From: Linnemannia elongata
Lineage: Eukaryota > Mortierellomycota > Mortierellomycetes > Mortierellales > Mortierellaceae
Length of the DNA stretch: 64,000 nucleotides
Direction: 5' to 3'
Assembly (NCBI GenBank): GCA_036320915.1
Contig: JAXBDG010000015.1
Coordinates: forward strand, 434,001-498,000
Position numbers and translations under genes: made by a program. Positions 24,965 to 37,115 of the stretch are shown piece by piece (within the stretch, counting starts at the first letter, position 1; the number at the start of each line of letters is the position of its first letter). Under the pieces are notes generated by a model, which ran no database searches, was not told where the DNA came from, and saw nothing but the letters and a program-made list of their open reading frames with translations.

Positions 24965-27367
24965 TGTGTTTGTATGAATCTTTCAATTAGTGGTGTGAAG
25001 TGAAAGGGTGATCAGGTGTAGTTGAGAAGAGGTAAGGGTAGAAGTAGTTGGGCGGAGGTAAAGAAAGACAGAAAGGAATAAGGAAAAGGTACAAATAGAG
25101 AAGGCAAAGGATGCAAAGGGAAGAAGAGGAAAGGAGGGGGAAAAGAAGGTCGCTTTTTTTTTTTTTCCAACAACAAAAAGGGAGGCAATTGAAGGGCGAA
25201 GGAAGAGAAGGCGGCAAAGTGGGAAGTGTAAACAGCGAGAGAAAGAAGAACAGACACGACGAGGTTGAAAAGGGAGAGAAAAAAAAAGTCAAGAAAGAAA
25301 AAAAAGGAGACCGCGGCTCAAAAGATACGACAAGATGGCAGACCAGACCAGACAAAGGGTACATCCATCAGCAGTGTGAAGAATGAGATACAAAGATAAA
25401 AAAAGGTGACAATGAGAGAGAGAGAGAGAGAGAGAGAGATGTGTAAAGATATTTGTAGAGTAGTAAAAGGCCATTGACAGCGCCAATGCTATGGGATTGG
25501 CATTGGGATTGAGTGTGAATATATGTGAGTACTTACTTTTGCTTGCAAACAAGGGATCAGGTACAGTTTAGGTACACAGGTGCAGTATGTACACTGTACA
25601 GTCAGAAAGAACCAAGCACACGAAAAGAGAAGAGAGAGCGCTTCTCAACGGAGGAGGGAAACGAGATAGATAGAGAGAACAAGAGTGAGAGAGAGAGAGA
25701 GAGCCACAAACAAAGAATAGAAAAAAGGGACCCGTTGGAAGAGAACGAAGGCAATGTTCTTTTTGTTGTTTGCCTTGAATAAATGTGTGTGTATCCGTGT
25801 GTTTGTTTTGTGCTGAAGTAGGAATGGTAATTGTAATTGTAGTACTAGTAGGCTGAGCAGCAAAAGAGCTTGATGTTGCTTTTGTTGAGGCAGGCACAAC
25901 AAGCAGACAGACAGGTACGAGCCAAAGGAAGAAGAAGAAGAAAAAAAAAAAAAAAGGTGCGAGTGAGCGTAAGCCGAGAGAGGTGTGAAGAATAAGGAGA
26001 GAAAAGAAAAGTGTAGTAGACCGACAGCAGCCTACAAGAAAAAGTAAAAGAAATAGAAAAAAAAAAAAAAAGGAGGCAAAACGAAGATAAAAAGAAAAAG
26101 GGTGGGAAGGAGTGAAGAAGGGAGGAGGAGCAAGGCTCGCTCAGTTTTTGTTGCTGTAGTTGAAGTTGGAGTTGTGAGTGTGAGCAATGGAGAAAGAGAG
26201 AAAAAGGCAAAAGAATAAGGATGAGAAGCAGAGAATGGGTAAAAAGAGAGAAGAGGAGAGAGAAGGAGAGGAAAAAAAGGAAAAGAGACGAGAGATGGGA
26301 CGAGAGGAAGAGAGAGAGAGAGAGAGGGAGGGGAGAAGGGGATGATGAGAGAAGAAGAAGAAGAAGAGGGAAGAAAGAGAAGAGAGAAGGAGACAGAGAG
26401 AGAGAGAGAAGAGGAGTGATCACGAATGAGGGCATACAAAGGAAGAAAAGTTGGAGGGAAAACTGGACGGGGTAAGAGTCGAGAGAGTAGGGTGGAGTCA
26501 ATGTGTAGTGTAGACACAAAAGAGATGAATGTATTGTACCGTACATTGTACATTGTGCAGTCCAACCAACAACCCAACGGAGTCAACGGAGTAAGCACAA
26601 ACTAAGTAAGTTAGTCTATCGAACGGCCACAGGGACAGGGACCACATCAATTTTTCTTCTAACGTACCACATCCATCCTCCTTGACCTCCTCTCCTCCTC
26701 CTCCTCCTCCTCCTCCTCCTTGACCCTTTCATCCCCCTTGACCTGCTCCTTTTTTGCCACCACTCCCACCACTCGCAAAAAGAGATAAAGAGAGAGAACG
26801 TGGTTCTCCGGGCGGAGAGAAATTGCGCCCACATCCATCCATCACTGTCCATCACTATCCATCAGTGCAACCAACCGCAAAAAATAAAATATATATCAAA
26901 TGAGTATTGGATGGGAGGGACAACAAAAACTGATCGAGAACAATGCATATGTTGCATATGCCATTACCCCATTCCTATTCCTTGCTCAAATTGCTGTTCA
27001 AAGGCTTTTTCTCTCTCGCTTCTGTCTGCCTTGTACCTTGAAATTGAAATGTATGCAACTATGTCCGTCTGTCTGTGTGGAGGACCCTCCACCGGTGCTC
27101 TTCTCTTCCTTTTTACGTGCTCTCATTTCACAAAAAAAAAAAAAAAAAAAAAGGGTCCCTGGCACAAGTAGAACATTTCATCCCTCCTTCACACACTTCA
27201 CCTCCCCCCCCCCCCCCAGCCCGTTCACTAGACTGGCCCACTGTGTTTACCCCTCTCGTTCCTTTCCTCCATCCCTTTCTTGTCCCTTCTTCCAACTCTC
27301 ATCGCGTCCTTTCATTCACCTCTCTTTCCTTTTCCTTTCATCTCCTTCCATTCATCTCAAACACCAC
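24965..27367. other. Purine-rich low-complexity intergenic region
   Basis: Upstream of the divergent PAK and tocopherol-cyclase-like genes. Very GA-rich on the plus strand, with (AG)n runs at about 25413-25438, 25685-25702 and 26306-26325. There is a (CTC)n run near 26690-26718 and clustered GTAC/TGTA motifs near 25560-25605 and 26530-26560. All open frames here are translations of simple sequence. It probably contains both promoters and long leaders. Confidence 0.5.
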
Positions 27368-29060
27368 ATGAAAGACCCACAGGACACACCAATCCTTTCC
27401 TTTTCCTCTTGGTCGTCGACGCGTGTCCTCACCCTGGGCCGTACTGCGCTCTTGGTCCTTGCCTCGGCATATCTGGTCCAATTGGCTCTCTCGCCCAAGG
27501 CTGCTTATCTCGTCTCTAACGTCAGGAACCTACACAACCCCATCCAATACCACGGTGCCGACATCTCGACAGACTTTTTCGAGGGCTGGTACTTCAAAGT
27601 GGTCAAGCAAGGCAACACAAAGGATGACCCCATCCAATCCATGGCCATCATCCCTGGAATTCATCGTCCCAGCCCTGAAAATACAGACGAGGAACATGCC
27701 TTTGTCCTGGTCGTCGGTCTCCCTGGACCCGAACCTGCTGCCTACTTTCGTTTCCCTGTTAGCGAATTCACCGACCTGCGTGGGAATACTCAAGGGGGTG
27801 GCAACAACTACAAGGGGGCATTCAAGGTTCAAATCGGGAACAGCTTCTTTTCACACGATGAACTCATCCTCAACCTGCCCGCCAATCGGTTTGACCGCGT
27901 CCCTGCCCGTGAACTTGAGGAATTCTACACCGAAGCAAGTCGCCAGTACGAAGTGCAACTCAGAAAGACCAACAGCACCACTTCTTCCATGGAGAACCAA
28001 GACTACTTCCGACGACTCTTTCCAAGTGCAGATACATTGACCGAGGCAGAGACCCAGAAGCCCTTTGCTGTTCACGGACACTTTCAATTCCCTGTCTCAA
28101 CACAGACTCCTTTGCCCACATCACGGTGGAGGCCCTCTATTATGGGTATTACTGCCTACCTGCCCTTCTTGGAATGCAACCACGGTGTCGCGTCCTTGCA
28201 CCACACTATCAGCAAAGGACGCCTTGTCGCTCTTCGCGGTGACAACGAGGTCCTGGGCGAGGCCAAGTTTGATGGCGGTGTGGGTTATATCGAGAAGGAC
28301 TGGGGTGTCAACTTTCCTTCGACTTGGGTCTGGGCCCAAGCCAACATGTTTGACACTGCTCCAGGCTCCTCCTTGATGGTACTTACACCTTTGCTTTTTG
28401 CTCAAGTCAACTGATATTGGGTGACGCTGACTGAACCATGTTTAACCATGAATACAATGACATATTTGTTCTTGTGCCACTGCTGCTTTCCTTGATATCA
28501 TAATATAACATCATTGTAATCGAATTAACCGACTATCTTGCGTTTTCCTCATCAATTAGATCTCGGTGGCATCTATCCCCGTTCTAGGACCTGATTTCAC
28601 CGACTGGATCGCAAGCAATATACCCATCCTATCACCCTTCACCAACGTCCCTGGACGTCTCGTTATTTTCTACCACGCTGCGACAAAGACTTTGTATAAT
28701 TTTTCCAGTTATGTCTTTTTAGCACGCGCCAAATCACTCAGGACCTCAGTCGACATCGAGCGAGGCACCCAGACATTCTCGTTCATGGCGACTACCAAGG
28801 ACCCCAACAACTCAAAGGAGACAATTGCACTCCAGGTGAATGTCACTCGCGAGATTGGAACAGGTGTGCCGTTGCGAGCACCGAGTCGTGTCAAGGGCAG
28901 GATGTTTAGTGGGGTCGAGGAAGCGGTTGTGGCCACGACGGATGTTAGGTTGTGGCGTGTCAAGTCGGGAGAGATACTTGTTGAGGACCAGTCTCTAGGA
29001 AGTGGACTTGAGATTGTAGGTGACATTGCCTGGCTCGAGGCGCACATCAATCATGAGTGA
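27368..29060 (+). CDS. Tocopherol-cyclase-like protein
   Basis: Two exons (27368-28378 and 28560-29060) join in phase 0 to 503 aa. After a hydrophobic N-terminal helix (residues ~22-45) the protein matches the tocopherol-cyclase family (PF14249, plant VTE1): DFFEGWYFKVV, SMAIIPGI, PSIMGITAYLPFLECNHGVA and GVGYIEKDWGVNFPSTWVW. Plant VTE1 closes the chromanol ring of tocopherols. Fungi are not known to make tocopherols, so the true substrate is probably another prenylquinone or lipid. The N-terminal helix suggests membrane attachment or a signal anchor. I chose the ATG at 27368 because upstream in-frame sequence is poly-A/poly-C derived. No neighbouring gene suggests a pathway. Confidence 0.85.
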
Positions 29061-29733
29061 TGGATTTGTCTCTGTAGATAAGATACCCTAGAGATCATAT
29101 CACTCTTATTTTTTAAAAAAAAAAAATCCCCCTATGCTTTCTCTATGATAAAATGGCGTTTGATAGCAGCTAGGTAAATGTATAGTATATAGAGTCGGCT
29201 CAACTGTGGTTGCTGTGAGTGGTTCCCCTGGGAACCTGAAGTACAAGTGTAAGAAAGAGCTGTTATCTTGCAAGACCTTTGCGGAGAAAGCTGACTTTGG
29301 TTGCTTTTCAAGAAGCGCCAGGTCCTGATTGGACAGAAAGACAAAAAGACACAGTCACTTCCCTTGGAAAAAGACAAACAAAACGCCACCGACTCACATT
29401 TTGTATTTTTTTCCAGTCCGTCCATCCTTGGGACTAGCGAATAGTAGACTATAAAAGCGACCGGTTTGTGCGTTCGTTTGCTCTTTTTCTTCTTTTCTTT
29501 CTTCTTTTTTTATGTAACCCTTCACACGCGACCACCCTGCCCCCACACCCTCCCCTTCCACCCTAGTACCCTTCAAGCATCGGGGCTTGTCTCTCTTCAT
29601 TAGCATTTGCATTTCATTCCATTCATTGTTTATTTATTTCACTTCTTGCATTTTTCACTTGTACTACTCTGTATTTCTACTACTACTTTTATCAAACTTC
29701 ATATCCACACACACGCGCCTACTCTAAATCATA
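29061..29733. other. Intergenic region with the CAD promoter
   Basis: No gene seen. A TATA element (29449-29457), a CT-rich leader and CTACTACT/ACACAC simple repeats directly precede the CAD start codon. Confidence 0.5.
29449..29457 (+). promoter_or_regulatory. TATA element of the CAD gene
   Basis: CTATAAAAG, about 280 bases before the ATG at 29734, followed by a CT-rich stretch. Confidence 0.5.
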
Positions 29734-32700
29734 ATGCCTTCTCAAGTCCGCTCCGCTGCTCCCGCCCAGGTTGCCGCTGTCTACCCCATCCCTCCCGTCT
29801 CGGCCCCTCCCTGCGATCAGGTCGAGCCCTCCACAATCGCGACCTTGGTCCTCCAAGATGGTTCCTCCTACCAGGGTATCTCTTTCGGTGCTGAGACCAA
29901 GTCGATCTCCGGAGAGTGCGTCTTCCAGACTGGTAAGTGATACTTTTTTCATTTCCCGGTTCTGGTTGTGAGCCTGTTTTACTTTTTTTTTCGTTTTCGT
30001 TTCTGTTTTTCGTTCTTGTTTTTGTTTTGCTTCCGCATGATGCAAGGTCAATGCGTATTTGCATACGTGTTTTGCATTTGCATAAGGGGGTTGAGGGAAT
30101 CAGAGAGGATGGATATGTTATGTGATTTGAAAACAATTTCTCACGGACATGAAATTTCTCTCTTCTATTTCCACCATCGATGGCAACCTTCCATGCGCTC
30201 ATTAGGTATGGTCGGATACCCCGAGTCCTTGACAGATCCCTCGTACAGAGGCCAGATCCTCGTCTTGACCTTCCCTTTGGTCGGAAACTATGGTGTCCCC
30301 TCGCGCGAGACCATGGATCCCCTCCTCAAGGACTTGCCCAAGTACTTTGAGTCCAACGAGATCCATATTGCCGGCTTGATTGTCGGTCAATACTCTCAGG
30401 ACTACTCGCACTACCTTGCCACATCGTCGCTCGGCGCCTGGCTCAAGGAGTACAACATCCCTGCCATCTATGGCATTGATACCCGTGCCATGACCAAGAA
30501 GATCCGTTCCCAGGGTGTCATGCTCGGAAAGATCCTCTTCCCCACCGCCCTTGTTGGCCCCACCGTTGTCCCTGCCGATGAGGCTTGGATGAACGAGTAC
30601 CAGAACGTTGACTGGGTCGACCCCAACGAGCGCAACCTTGTCGCTGAAGGTACTTTTTTTTTCTTCTTTCAAAACTGTTGTTTGTTTATTCGACGTGACT
30701 GAATCATCCATAATTGATTGTGTTATTCAATATTCATAATTGAATGGTCAAATAACCTTAAATTATCTCTCTACTTGCATATGCATATAATAGTCTCCTT
30801 GAAGGAGCCCAAGATCTACTCCCCCGAGCCATCGACTGCCCTCATGGGACCCCACGGCAAGCCCCTTCGCATCCTCGCTGTCGATGTCGGCATGGTACGT
30901 TGATTACTAGGAAGACATTGAGCAAAAAGGAAGCTATTAGAAGCAATAGGAAGAAAAGCAACAAGAAGTTAACCAAGAGCTCCAATTCTCCCTTACCTTC
31001 AAATCAAAACAGAAATACAACCAGATCCGCTGCTTTGTTGCTCGCGGTGTCGAGGTCAAGGTCGTTCCCTGGGACTACGACTTCAACGCCGACACCGACT
31101 ACGACGGCCTCTTCATCTCCAACGGTCCCGGTGACCCAACCATGACCAAGATCACCATCGCCCACTTGACCAAGGCTCTCCAGATCGCCCGCACCCCCAT
31201 CTTTGGTATTTGCTTGGGACACCAGCTTCTCGCTCTTGCCTCGGGCGCCACCACTAAGAAGATGAAGTTCGGTAACCGTGGTCACAACATTCCCTGCACA
31301 GACATGATCTCTGGTCGCTGCTACATCTCGTCGCAGAACCACGGTTACGCCGTCGATGTCGCTTCTCTCCCCGAGAACTTCATGGAGTTGTTTGTCAACG
31401 CCAACGATGGATCGAACGAGGGTATCATGCACAAGACTCTCCCCATCTTCTCTGTCCAGTTCCATCCCGAATCCACCCCTGGTCCCCGCGACACCGAGTA
31501 CTTGTTCGATGTCTTCATCAAGGCCGTCGATGATTTCAGAAAGACTGGCACCTTGAAGGCCATCACCATGCCCGGTGGCACCAAGGAGGCCGCTGCTGCC
31601 CTCAACCCTCGCGTCAGCGTCCGCAAGGTCCTTGTTCTCGGATCCGGTGGTCTCTCTATCGGTCAGGCCGGAGAGTTCGATTACTCTGGTTCCCAGGCCA
31701 TCAAGGCCTTGAAGGAGGAGGGTATCTACACCGTCTTGATCAACCCCAACATTGCCACTATTCAGACCTCCAAGGGTCTTGCTGACAAGGTCTACTTCTT
31801 GCCCGTCACCCCCGAGTTTGTCCGCAAGGTCATTCTCCGCGAGAAGCCCGATGGTATCTACGTCACCTTTGGTGGTCAGACTGCCTTGTCTGTCGGTATC
31901 AAGATGAAGGACGAGTTTGCTGGTTTGGGTGTCCGCGTCCTCGGTACCCCCATCGAGACTATCATCGCCACCGAGGATCGTGAAGTCTTTGCCCAGCGCA
32001 TGCTCTCAATTGGTGAGAAGATTGCCCAGGCCCAGACTGCCGTCACTGTCCAGGAGGCCATTGCTGCCGCCAACGAGATCGGTTACCCCGTCATTTGCCG
32101 TGCTGCTTTCGCTCTCGGAGGATTGGGATCTGGTTTCGCCAACAACGACGAGGAGCTCGCCGAGTTGACCTCGAGGGCCTTTGCCACCTCGCCTCAGGTC
32201 TTGATCGAGCGCTCGATGAAGGGCTGGAAGGAGATTGAGTACGAGGTCGTCCGTGATTGCCGCGACAACTGCATCACCGTCTGTAACATGGAGAACTTTG
32301 ATCCCCTCGGAATTCACACTGGAGATTCGATCGTCGTTGCTCCCTCGCAGACCCTTTCGGACGAGGACTACAACATGTTGCGTACCACTGCCGTCAACGT
32401 CATTCGCCACTTGGGAGTCGTCGGAGAGTGCAACATCCAGTACGCCCTCAACCCCTTCTCCAAGGAGTACTGCATTATCGAGGTCAACGCCCGTCTCTCG
32501 CGTTCGTCTGCTCTCGCCAGTAAGGCTACCGGGTACCCCTTGGCTTTCGTTGCTGCCAAGCTTGGTCTCAACATTCCCTTGAACGAGATCTCCAACTCGG
32601 TCACCAAGGTCACCTGCGCCTGCTTCGAGCCCTCGCTCGACTACGTCGTTGTCAAGATGCCTCGCTGGGATCTCGCCAAGTTCGACCGTGTCTCCAAGGA

Positions 32701-35700
32701 GCTCTCGTCGTCGATGAAGTCTGTCGGAGAGGTCATGTCCATTGGTCGTACTTTCGAGGAGACCATCCAGAAGGCCATCCGTGCCATTGACCCCTCGTTG
32801 GTCGGTTTCGCCCCCAAGGAGACCTATGCCGTTATCGAGGAGGAATTGACCCACCCCAGCGACCAGCGCGTCTTTGCCATTGCCAACGCCATGCAGCAGG
32901 GATACACTGTCGACCGCATCTGGGAGTTGACCAAGATCGACAAGTGGTTCTTGAACAAGCTGATGAACATCATCAACCTCGAGAAGGCTCTCGGTCGCTT
33001 CACCGCCAACGATGTCCCCGCCAACATGCTCCGCTCTGCCAAGCAGATTGGTTTCTCGGATCGCCAGATCGCCACTGCCATCTCGAGCAATGAGCTCTCT
33101 GTCCGTCGTCTCCGTACTGATGCCGGCATCACCCCCTTCGTCAAGCAGATCGATACCGTCGCAGCCGAGTTCCCCGCCTTCACCAACTACTTGTACATGA
33201 CCTACAACGCTGTTGAGCACGACATTACCTTCGAGGATAAGGGAGTCATGGTTCTTGGATCGGGAGTCTACCGCATTGGATCCTCGGTCGAGTTCGACTG
33301 GTGCGCTGTTCGCGCCATCCGTACTCTCCGCAGCCGCGGTGTCAAGACTGTCATGGTCAACTACAACCCCGAGACTGTCTCGACCGATTACGACGAGGCT
33401 GATCGTTTGTACTTTGAGAACATCAACTTGGAGCGTATCCTCGATATCTATGAGATCGAGTCTTCTTCGGGAGTTGTCATTGCCATGGGTGGTCAGACCC
33501 CCAACAACATCGCCCTTCCCTTGCACCGTCAGAACGTCAAGATCCTCGGAACCTCACCCGAGATGATTGACACTGCCGAGAACCGTTACAAGTTCTCGCG
33601 TATGTTGGACCAGATCGATGTCGACCAGCCCCTGTGGAAGGAGTTGACCTCATTCGACGAGGCTGGCGAGTTCTGTGACAAGGTCGGCTACCCCGTCTTG
33701 GTCCGTCCCTCGTACGTTCTCTCTGGAGCTGCCATGAACGTCGTCTACTCTGCCGACGATCTTGCCAACTACCTCGGACAGGCCACTGCTGTCTCGCGCG
33801 ACCACCCCGTCGTTATCTCCAAGTACATTGAGGATGCCAAGGAGATCGAGATGGATGCCATTGCCGTCAACGGAAAGATGGTGATGCACGTCGTCTCTGA
33901 GCACGTCGAGAACGCCGGTGTCCACTCCGGAGATGCCACTTTGATCTTGCCTCCCCAGGACTTGGACCCTGAGACCATCCGCAAGATTGTCGCTGCTACC
34001 GCCAAGATCGGAGAGGCTTTGGACGTTACTGGATGCTACAACATTCAGTTCATTGCCAAGGACAACGAAATCAAGGTCATTGAGTGCAACTTGCGTGCCT
34101 CGCGCTCGATGCCCTTCGTCTCCAAGGTCATGGAGGTCGATCTCATCGAGATGGCTACCAACGCCATGTTGGGCTTCCCCGTTGAGGCCTACCCCGAGTC
34201 GCCCATTCCCAAGACCGGCTATGTCGGTATCAAGGTTCCCCAGTTCTCGTTCTCGCGTCTCTCTGGAGCTGATCCCATTCTCGGAGTTGAGATGGCCTCG
34301 ACCGGAGAGGTCGCCTGTTTCGGAAAGGACAAGTACGAGGCCTACATCAAGGCCCTCGTCTCGACCGGCTTCACGCTCCCCAAGAAGAACATTCTCTTGT
34401 CGATTGGTTCGTTCAAGGAGAAGTTGGAGATGCTCCCTGCCGTCAAGCGCCTCCGCGGCCTCGGCTACAACCTGTTTGCCACCGCTGGTACCGCCGATTT
34501 CATGAGCGAGCACGGTGTTCCCGTCAAGTACCTCGAGGCCCTTGAGGATGACAACGACAGCCAAAAGTCTGAGTACTCGCTCAACCAGCACTTGGCCAAC
34601 AACTTGATCGATCTCTACATCAACTTGCCCTCCAAGAACCGTTACCGCCGCCCTGCCAGCTACGTTTCGAAGGGTTACCGTACCCGTCGTATGGCTGTTG
34701 ACTTCTCGGTTCCCTTGATCACCAACGTCAAGTGCGCCAAGTTGTTCGTCGAGGCCCTCGCTCGCCACAAGGAGATTGAGATCGAGTCTGTTGACTACAA
34801 GGCCAGCAACCGCACCGTCACCCTCCCTGGTCTCATCAACATCCAGGCCTTGATTCCCGGTATTTCCACCGCTGGCAGCAAGGACTTTGAGGAAATCTCC
34901 AAGACCTCGATCTCGTCTGGATTCACCATGATCGGAGCCATGGGCACCGGTATCCCTAAGGGTGTCGAGGATAGCGCCAGCTTGGCCATTGCTTTGAACA
35001 ACGGCAACAACCACGCCCACTGCGACTACTTCTTGTCGATGAACGCCAACGTTGACAATGCCAACAACAGCTTGAAGGAGACCAACGCTCTCTTCATCCC
35101 CTTCTCCCCTGTTGCCGGTCGTGCCATGGCCAACGTCTCGGAGGCTGCCAAGTACTTCAACTCGTGGCCCGCTAACAGCCACATCATCACCGATGCCAAG
35201 GGCACTGATCTTGCCTCGATCCTCCTCCTCGCCTCGCTTCACAACCGCTCCGTCCACATCACCGGTGTCTCGAGCCGCGACGACATGGCCTTGATTCAGA
35301 TGTCCAAGGACAAGGAGTTGCAGGTCACCTGCGACATTGAGATCTACTCGCTCTTCTTGACCCGCGAGGAGACCGGATCTGCCTTGTTGCCATCCAAGGC
35401 TGACCAGGATGCCTTCTGGAACAGCCTCCACGTCTTTGACTGCTTCACCGTTGGTGCTCTCCCTTACCGCCTTGCTGCTGAGAAGGGCACTCCCGTTGTC
35501 CACGCCGGCATTGAGGAGACCCTCCCCCTCTTGGTCGATGCTGTCAACAAGGGCCGCTTGACCATGGACGATGTTGTTGCCAAGTTGTACACCAACCCCC
35601 GCAAGATCTTCTCGCTCCCCGAGCAGAAGGATTCGTACGTCGAGATCGAGACTGACCGTGCCTGCATTTTGTCCAAGACCACTGGTCCCTTTGCTGGCAA

Positions 35701-37115
35701 GGCCCTCTCTGGCACCGTCCACCGCGTTGTCCTCCACGGCGCCACCGCCTACTTGGATGGTGCCTGGTACACCACCGGTGTCGAGGGCCAGGATGTCACT
35801 TCTGTTGCCCAGGCCATTACCAAGGCCATTGAGAAGCCCCACATCACTGTCCCCGCCCACGGTGCTGCCAACGCCTCGATCATGCACTCGCCCCGCCTCG
35901 GACCTTCCTCGGAGTTTGTTGCACCCTCGACTCCTTTGGTCCGCCCCTCGGACGGTCGCCGCGGCAGTGTCCAGATGGAGCACTCTGCTTCATCGACTGG
36001 TATTGTCCCTGCTCACGTTGCTGCTGCTGCTGCTACCCGTGAGGTTCCCTCGGTGATCTCTCGCATCCTCAACAACTCGCCCTTCTCGCACCGCCACATC
36101 CTGTCTTCGAAGCAGTTTGACCGCAACGAGCTCCACACTTTGTTCAGCTTGGCCCACGAGATGCGCACTCAGGTCGAGCGCAACGGCGCGATCGACTTGC
36201 TCCATGGCAAGGTCATGTGCTCGATGTTCTACGAGCCCTCGACCCGCACTTCGTGCTCTTTCCAGGCTGCCATGTTGCGTCTCGGAGGTACCGTTGTTGG
36301 TGCCGATGGCTCGTCGTCGTCGGTCGTCAAGGGCGAGACTTTGGCCGATACTGTCCGCACCTTGGGCTGCTATGGTGATTTGATTGTCCTCCGCCACCCC
36401 GCTCCCGGCAGTGCTGCCACTGCTGCCAAGTTCTCCAAGGTCCCCATCATCAACGCTGGCGACGGTGTCGGTGAGCACCCTACCCAGGCCTTCTTGGATG
36501 TCTACACCATCCGTGAGGAGCTCGGAACAGTCAACGGCTTGACCATCACCTTGGTCGGAGACCTCAAGAACGGCCGCACTGTCCACTCGCTCGTCAAGTT
36601 GCTTGCTTACTACCACGTCACTCTCAACCTTGTCTCCCCTCCCTCGCTCCGCATGCCCGAGGATGTCAAGGCTGAGTTGATCAAGGCCGGTATTGCCATC
36701 AACGAGTTGACTGACTTGAACGAGGTCATTGCCGAGTCGGATGTCGTCTATGTCACCCGTGTCCAGAAGGAGCGCTTCGAGAACCTTGAGGAGTATGAGC
36801 GCGTCAAGTCTGCCTACATTATCAACAACAAGATGATGAGCAAGGCCAAGACCCAGATGATTGTCATGCACCCCTTGCCCCGTGTCTCTGAGATCGAGCC
36901 CGAGGTTGATTTCGACCAGCGCGCTGCCTACTTCCGCCAGATGCGCTATGGTCTCTATGTCCGCATGGCTCTCCTTGCCCTTGTAAGTTGTACCTCTATT
37001 TCTCTTTAGTGATGACGATGTCCAACCACTTTTCCGCACACAGAAACTGACCAATTTTTTTCTTTTCTTGTCTTTCCTCATTAACTTTCTGCAGGTCCTT
37101 GGCAAGTCGATCTAA
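29734..37115 (+). CDS. URA2: Multifunctional CAD protein (GATase, CPSase, DHOase-like, ATCase)
   Basis: Five exons (29734-29932, 30206-30649, 30794-30894, 31013-36982, 37095-37115) join to 2244 aa, close to yeast Ura2. Domains in order: small-chain and glutamine amidotransferase with the catalytic triad Cys315 (GICLGHQ), His399 and Glu401 (FHPES); carbamoyl-phosphate synthase large part (about 449-1490, [18 protein letters not shown]) with both ATP-grasp halves; a dihydroorotase-like domain (about 1515-1860) in which the metal motif reads [12 protein letters not shown] instead of H-x-H, so it is inactive as in other fungi; and aspartate transcarbamoylase (about 1927-2244) with [18 protein letters not shown] and MHPLPRVSE. 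It makes carbamoyl aspartate from glutamine, bicarbonate, ATP and aspartate, committing to UMP synthesis with UTP feedback. Codon use is strongly biased, as in highly expressed genes. The last exon encodes only VLGKSI. Confidence 0.96.

Noticed and set aside
25845..26598. Minus-strand Leu/Ser/Phe/Pro-rich open frames of 233 and 188 aa
   Set aside because: Translations of GA/CT simple sequence in the region upstream of the PAK gene; no domain and no plausible start.
32006..37105. Large minus-strand open frames (506, 777 and 371 aa) across the CAD gene
   Set aside because: Antisense shadows produced by strong codon bias in a highly expressed gene; the translations are low complexity (V/G/D/L-rich).
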